From Scylla paramamosain (taxonomy: Eukaryota; Arthropoda; Malacostraca; Decapoda; Portunidae), in assembly GCF_035594125.1 (NCBI RefSeq), contig NW_026973668.1, forward strand, positions 4,072,501 through 4,136,500: a DNA stretch of 64,000 nucleotides, in the 5' to 3' direction. Under the pieces are notes generated by a model. That model saw only the letters and a program-made list of their open reading frames with translations, made no database searches and had not been told where the DNA came from. How positions within the stretch are numbered: position 1 is the first letter of the stretch; every line of letters begins with the position of its first letter. Below are positions 58,547 to 64,000 of this stretch, piece by piece. The position numbers were made by a program, and so were the translations under genes.

Positions 58547-59741
58547 AAGTGCCTGAAAATAAAACAGTTTGACCAAAAACATGGCTCTTCTGTGTTTTTC
58601 ACCTTCTTTCATATCAAAACGTTAAAACACATGCAAAACACACTATGGAAAACAGAACAAATTCATAAAAAACGTCAATTTTGAATGTTTTTGTACTTGT
58701 TGAATACCAAAACGTCAAAATGCATACAAATGACCATATATGGGGTAACGATACGACATTACCAGAAAAGTGTCATTTGCGTGTTCTGAGCAAATTAGGC
58801 ATAAAAAAAAAAAGTGGAAAAACATCCTATTTGTGAAATTTTTTTTTTAATCGTGTCTTTTGAGTATTTTTGAGCTTCTTACGTACCAAAACTCTAAAAT
58901 GCATGGAAAAAAAAGACACTTTCTGGAGAAACAGAACATTAGCAAAAAAAAAAAAAAAAAAAAAATTGTTTTGGGATTTTTTTCAGTTTTTAAGGTACAA
59001 AAACGACAAAACACATTGAAAGAAGTAAATATATGGAAACTAAACGCTATTACCAGAAACTTATCTTATGAACGTTTTTGAGGTTCTTAGGTGCTGAAAC
59101 AGTAAAACACATAAATATCATTCTATAATGAGAAAAAGAACATTGTTGCAAAAAAAACTTGTATAATTAGTGTTTCACCATGTTAAGTACCAAAACATCA
59201 AAATGCATACAAAGAACCCGATATGAAGAAACCAATTTACGTAACCAAAATCGTGTATTTTCAGTGTTTTTGAGCTTCTTGGTTACCAAAACGCCAAAAT
59301 GCATGTAAATCATTCGATATGTGGCGATAACGAGACGACATTACCAGGAACATGTCATTTCGGTGTTTTTTGGACGTATTAGGTACCAAAAAGCTAAAAA
59401 GCATGGAAAGCATCTACATAATCGAAAACGAGTCCTTTCAGTTATTTTTTTTTCAGAATCTTACCAAAACTCTAAAACGCATGCCAGACACTGTTTCTGA
59501 AGAAACAGAATAACATTTCCAAAAACGTGTGTTTTAAATGTTTTTCTGTTTGTTATGTACCAAAACACCTTAACACATGCAAAGTAGCCAATATAGGGAA
59601 ACAAAATTTTATAATCACAAACGTGTATTATGTTTTTTTTTGGCGTTCTTAGCCCTCAGGAAGCAGAATCACCTGAAGAGTACTCTATATTCAGCATATT
59701 GGGCAATAAATCGCTAAAAAGCTGAAAAAAAACACCTCTTA

Positions 59742-60390
59742 GTGAGGTCTAAAGCACTTGTTCAGGGTGTGTTGTGAACTTATCATTAAACCCAGCTGTG
59801 ACCTCACAGAACCTTTGTGTCTCACAATACATGGGGCCAGTCACAGCCTGTCCTTTAAAGTCAACTCTCTTGCTTCACACAAAATTACAAGCACCTAATT
59901 ACAGACACACCCCTCACTCAAAATTCAAATTTATTATGGCTATTCCCACACCAGCCTCGGAGTCCCACCTGGGAGGGAAGCACAAATATCCCCAGGTCAG
60001 ACTGCTCTTTTGTTATCGACCCTAAGTGTCTTGACACACCTCAACTTTTTTTTAATTAACTCCTGCAACATTCGCGGTCTAATTTTCTAATCTATAGATC
60101 TAATTTTCAATCTATAGAACACGACCTCTTTTTTACTAAACCTCATCTTCTTTTCCTCACTGAAACACAAGTGTCTGAGGCAACTGATAGTAGCCCCTTT
60201 TCTGTTCCTTCCTACTTTCTCTATCCTCATTTTTTATCCAAAGCTGGATGTTGTGTTTATGTGTGGAAAGACTTAACCTGCTCTCGTGCCCACGCTATTG
60301 AATCTTCCGAGTTTTCCACCATCTGGCTACAACTAGAGTGTCACTCTCAAACTAAAGTTATCTGTGCTGTATACCTCTCACTTAAAACTA
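59742..60390 (+). mobile_element. LINE family 1, copy D (5' part only) inside the satellite
   Basis: The 5' UTR is recognisable (GTGAGGTCTAAAGCACTTGT, AACCCAGCTGTGACCTCAC), and the conserved ORF start is at 59936 (MAIPTPASESHL). The endonuclease N-terminus follows in broken frames: INSCNIRGL, LTETQ altered to LTETQV-like sequence, then [20 protein letters not shown] and SSEFSTIWLQL. The element stops near CTGTATACCTCTCA and satellite returns within ~40 bp. LINEs normally lose their 5' ends, so a copy with only the 5' part must have lost its 3' portion after insertion, probably through recombination within the array. Confidence 0.8.
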
Positions 60391-63300
60391 CTTCATATTA
60401 CACGAAAACACTAAAAATCATGGATAACACCTTATTTCAACACCTTATATCAAAACTGTGTCTTATTTATTTATTTAGTTTCTTATTTACCTAAACGCCA
60501 AAATGCACGTAAATATCTGGACATGTGGCAACGAGACGACATTACCAAAAACGTGACATTTCGGTGTTTTTGGACGTATTAGGTACCAAATGGTAAAGAA
60601 AAAAAATAATAATAAAAACATCCTACATAAGAAATGAAATAAATATGATCGAAAACGCGTTTTTTGAGTATTTTTGAAATTCATACGTACCAAAACTCTC
60701 AAACACAGACTATACACCCTTTTCGGAGAAAGAGAACAACATTTGTGTTTTAAGAGTTTTCAGTTTGTTAGGTACCAAAACGCCAAAAATGCACGCAAAG
60801 AACCCTATATGAAGAAAAAAAAACATTATCAAAAGCCTGTAATAAGGCTGTTTTTCAAGTTAATGAATACGAAAACGCAAAAATGCATGCCAAACAAACT
60901 ATAAAAGAAAAGAAAATAACATTAACAAAAACGTGGCTTTTGAGAGGCTACCTTCTTTCTTACCAAAATGCTAAAAAGCATGCAATACACCTTTTATTGA
61001 GAAACATAACAACCTTATCAAAAACGTCTATTTTGAATATTTTTTTTGAGTTTGTTAGGTGCCAAAACGACAAAATGCATGGAAAGCACCTTATATGGGG
61101 TAACGTAACGACATTACTAAAAAGGTGTCATTTAAGTGTTTTTGAGCACATTAAGCATGAAAATGCTTAAAAGCATTGTTATTAAAACATAATTGTCATA
61201 TAAATGTTTTTGAGGTTCTTAGGTACTGAAACGCTACAACACATGAATATTAATCTATATTTAGAAACAGATCACATCATTACCAAAAACACGTATTGTA
61301 AGATTCACCATATTAGGTACCAAAACGCCGAAAACCATAAAAAGAACCATATATGGAGAAACAGGACATTACTGAAATCATGTATTATCAGTGATTTTGA
61401 ACTTTTAAGAAAACAAAACTCCAAAATGCATGCAAATAAATCGATATGCGGTAAGGACAAAACAGTAGTACCGGAAACGTGTCATTTTGGTGTTTTTTGG
61501 ACGTGTTAGTCACAAAGAAAAAAAAAATGGAAAATGCCCTACATGGGAGACCAAAACAACATAATCGAAAACGTGTCCTTACAATGTTTTTAAAATTCAT
61601 ACTTATTAAAACGCGAAAGCGCATGCAAGATACCCTTTTCCAAAACACAACATTTCCAAAAACGTATGTTCTAAGTATTTGTTTTATTTTGTTAGGTATT
61701 AAACACCTAAACACATGCAAAGCATCCAATACAGGGAAACACAGTTCTACAATAACAAACGTGTATTGTGAGTGGTTTTGAAGTTCTTAGGTATCAGAAC
61801 GTTAAAACACGTGAATAATAATCTATACTCAGAAATAAAACATAACAAAAAATCTGTATTATGTCTTATTCATCATGTTAGGTAGCAAAACGCCAAAATA
61901 CAAAAAACCCTATATGAAGAAAAAGAGCAATAATAACAGAAACCTGTATTGACTTTTAAACTTCTTAGGTACCAAAACACTAAAGTGCATGCAAAGCAAA
62001 CTATATGGGAAATGAAAACAAAGTTACGAAGAACTTGGCTTTTGAGTGATTTTCAGTTTCTTACGAGCCCTTTATGGAAAGCCAGGACAAAACGTGTATT
62101 TTGAATGTTTTGAGTCTGCAAGGTAACAAAATGCCAAAATGCATGCAAAACATCTTATATGGTGTAACATTACCAGAAATGTCTCATTTGTGTGTTTTTG
62201 AGCATATTAGACACATAAAGAAAAAAAAAACGCTAAAAAGCATATAAAATGCCCTATATGGGACAACTAAATAATATTATCAAAATCGTGTCTTTTAGGT
62301 GTTTTCAGCTTCTTACGTACCAAAACTTTAGCATGTATTCAAAACACCCTTTCTATAGAAACAGAACATTACCAATATTGAGTGTTTTAGTTGATTATGT
62401 ACCAAAACACCGAAACACATGCAAAGTACATAATATGTGGAAACAAAATGGTATTTCCACAAACCTGTGTCATAAATGTTTTTGGGACTGTTAGGTACTG
62501 AACACAAAAATATCACTATATACTGAAAAAAAAATAAATAAATAAAAAAATAAATAAATAAATAAATAAATAAATAAAACATTAATTGTGAGTGTATTTC
62601 AACATATTAGGTATTAAAATGCCAAAATGTATACGAAGTACCCTATATAAAGAATAACATTATGAGAATCGCATTTTTTCAGTGTTTCTGAGCTTCTTAG
62701 TTACCAAAACTCCAAAATCCACGCAAATAACTCAATATGATGTAACGAAATAACATTACCAGAAACTTGTCATTTCGGTGTTTATGGAAGTATTAGACAC
62801 CAAAATGTTAAAAAAAAAAAAAAAAAAACATGGAAAACACCCTACATAGGAAACCAAAACAACAAAATCGAAAGCATTTCCTTTGAATGTTTTTAAGAAT
62901 CTTACGTATCGAAACGCTAAAACGCATGCCAGATACCCTTTCTGGAAAAACAGAAGAACATTTCCAAAAACATGTGTTTTAAATCTTTTTCAGTTTGTTA
63001 TTTACCAAAATGCCTAAACACATGAAAGATAACCAATGTATGGAAAGAAAAAGATATAATCACAAAGGTGTATTATTTGTGTTTTTAACGTTCTTAGTTA
63101 TCAGAACGATAAAACACGTGAATAGTACTCTATAACAAACAAACAAAAATGGTATCATAAGTGTTATCCACCATGTTAGGTACCAAAACGCTAAAATACA
63201 TACAAAGAACAATATATGAAGAAATAGAACATTACCAAAACCTTTATTATGGCTGTTTTTTGGACTTGTTAGGTATTAAAACGCCAAAATGCATGTAAAG

Positions 63301-63409
63301 CACACTATGTAGAAAGAAGGAAACAACAATGCAAAAATATGGCTTTTGAGTGTTTTTTAGCTTCTTTCGAGCCAAAACATGAAAACGCATGTTCTGTTTC
63401 AGGAGAAAC
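60391..63409 (+). repeat. Satellite array, fourteen-monomer HOR, continuing
   Basis: F1 monomers lie at about 61211 and 62487, and F2 monomers at about 61778 and 63087. The unit from F2 at 61778 to F2 at 63087 again contains eight plus six monomers in the same order as 58270-59650, with one truncated monomer near 62048-62107. Runs of A and (AAAT)n (62527-62578) interrupt individual monomers. The array ends in a monomer starting AGCTTCTTTCGAGCC at about 63359. Confidence 0.85.
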
Positions 63410-64000
63410 AGAACAGACATTGCTATAACAAATACAGGGGCACCCCAACGTTGTGTTCTGGCTCCACTACTTTTTGTATTGTACACAAATGATTGCAGAA
63501 GTAAATATAAAAGTTGTTCTATAATTAAATATGCAGATGACACGGCAATAGTGGGAAAAATCAGTAATGATGATTCACGAGAGTTCCTGAAGCAAGTTGA
63601 AGACTTTGTTACATGGTGCAATAATAACTTTTTAAATCTAAATGTAAAGAAAACAAAAGAAATGATAATTGATTTCCTCACAATTAACACAATTCCAGAT
63701 CCACTAGTCATAGCCAATGAGCAAGTTGAAAGAGTACATGAATATAAATATCTTGGCGTAATAATTGATGACAAATTAACAGGATCTTCAAATACAACTA
63801 AATTATACAAAAAATGTAAACAGAGAATTCATTTTCTAAGAATATTGAAAAACATCCATATAGATCAATCAATATTATCACTATTTTATAAATCAGTAAT
63901 TGAATCCATTTTGAGCTTTGCTATTACAGTATGGTATGGATCCTTAACATGTAAAGATAGAAATAAACTCAAAGAATTGTAAAGAACGTTGGTAAACTTA
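63410..64000 (+). mobile_element. RT fragment of another LINE, open frame of ~190 residues
   Basis: From about 63425 the plus strand reads NTGAPQRCVLAPLLFVLYTN, then IIKYADDTAIVGKISNDDS, FVTWCNNNFLNLNVKKTKEM, YKYLGVIIDDKLTG and SVIESILSFAITVWYGSLT, before a TAA at 63980-63982. This is the RT palm (catalytic YADD intact) through thumb of a non-LTR element distinct from the other three families here; I cannot fix its clade. Consensus GxPQGCVLSP is altered to GAPQRCVLAP. The sequence is 5'-truncated against satellite. The boundary is blurred because both sides read GGAGAAACAGAACA-like sequence. It continues to the window edge. Confidence 0.75.

Larger units (their letters stand above)
52061..59741 (+). 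repeat. Satellite array, fourteen-monomer HOR
   Basis: The monomer order differs from the left domain. Two related landmark monomers alternate: F1, with GTTCTTAGGTACTGAAACGC, at about 53517, 54462, 55540, 57053, 57774 and 59083; and F2, with GTTCTTAGGTATCAGAACGC, at about 52186, 54095, 55075, 56166, 58270 and 59650. From F1 to F2 there are six monomers (usually about 570-625 bp). From F2 to F1 the full form has eight (about 800 bp), and shorter intervals are deletions. The unit 58270-59650 shows all fourteen. Monomers preceding F1 carry AAAGTAGCCAATATGGGGAA with a CAAACTTGTCTTATGAA end. Those preceding F2 carry a TATAATCACAAACGTGTATT end. (ATA)n/(AAAT)n expansions occur at 52760-52810 and 55860-55942. 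Confidence 0.85.

Noticed and set aside
36855..63000. Many 60-130-codon open frames across the satellite array
   Set aside because: They recur with the monomer period, share no protein family, and simply reflect a low density of stop codons in some monomer frames.
36501..63409. CRISPR array
   Set aside because: Repeats and 'spacers' are not distinct. The whole ~95-bp monomer is repeated and diverged, and the context is eukaryotic.
36501..63409. CENP-B box search in monomers
   Set aside because: No TTCGnnnnAnnCGGG-like sequence was seen in the monomer types, so the centromeric suggestion rests only on array architecture.

Overview
This window is eukaryotic, non-coding-rich DNA from an arthropod, most likely a decapod crustacean such as a crab. 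The grounds are very dense dinucleotide microsatellites, several decayed non-LTR retrotransposon families of types I associate with decapod genomes, degenerate CCTAA-type (arthropod telomere-like) tracts, and one exon resembling an arthropod arylalkylamine N-acetyltransferase. The species is inferred, not shown. No bacterial operon logic applies. Almost every long open frame is a piece of a transposable element or a translation of a simple repeat.

Layout. 0-3.1 kb: LINE remnants, a lone C-terminal exon of a GNAT/aaNAT-like gene, an LTR-like block and a 54-bp minisatellite. 4.1-7.4 kb: a nearly full-length but dead LINE (here 'family 1', copy A, minus strand), its 3' end abutting a (CA)n tract. 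9.7-12 kb: a dead hAT/ZBED-type transposase and two Gypsy fragments. 12.0-16.7 kb: two head-to-tail copies of LINE family 1 (B1, B2) whose 3' end runs into (GA)n. 16.7-19.7 kb: an unnamed repeat present twice, and compound microsatellites. 19.7-27.1 kb: a DNA-transposon cluster. It holds a hAT-type non-autonomous element with 8-bp target duplications, a HARBI1-like nuclease pseudogene (plus strand), a convergent Myb/SANT-like pseudogene with five recognisable exons (minus strand), a palindromic Tc1/mariner derivative, and a MITE-like element. 28.5-29.5 kb: a cluster of TTCTAGAA palindromes next to a gene-family remnant whose middle is replaced by A(n)(TA)n. 30.2-34.3 kb: a dead I-like LINE with ORF1, EN, RT and RNase H.

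36.5-63.4 kb is the most striking part: about 27 kb of a divergent A+T-rich satellite built from ~95-bp monomers. Reading monomer by monomer, I find two higher-order repeat (HOR) organisations. One is a five-monomer unit (period about 470-485 bp) from 36.5 to ~52.06 kb. The other is a fourteen-monomer unit (about 1.3-1.4 kb) from ~52.06 to 63.4 kb. The array changes orientation at LINE copy C (38.1-40.6 kb). It is also interrupted by an RTE-type LINE with a clear target-site duplication (46.3-49.2 kb), by the 5' part of another family-1 LINE (59.7-60.4 kb), and it ends against an RT fragment of a further LINE (63.4-64 kb). An array of this design is a candidate (peri)centromeric or heterochromatic satellite; that role is inference.

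Coordinates of repeat boundaries were set by eye and are accurate to roughly 5-30 bp. No element examined retains all the motifs needed for autonomous activity.
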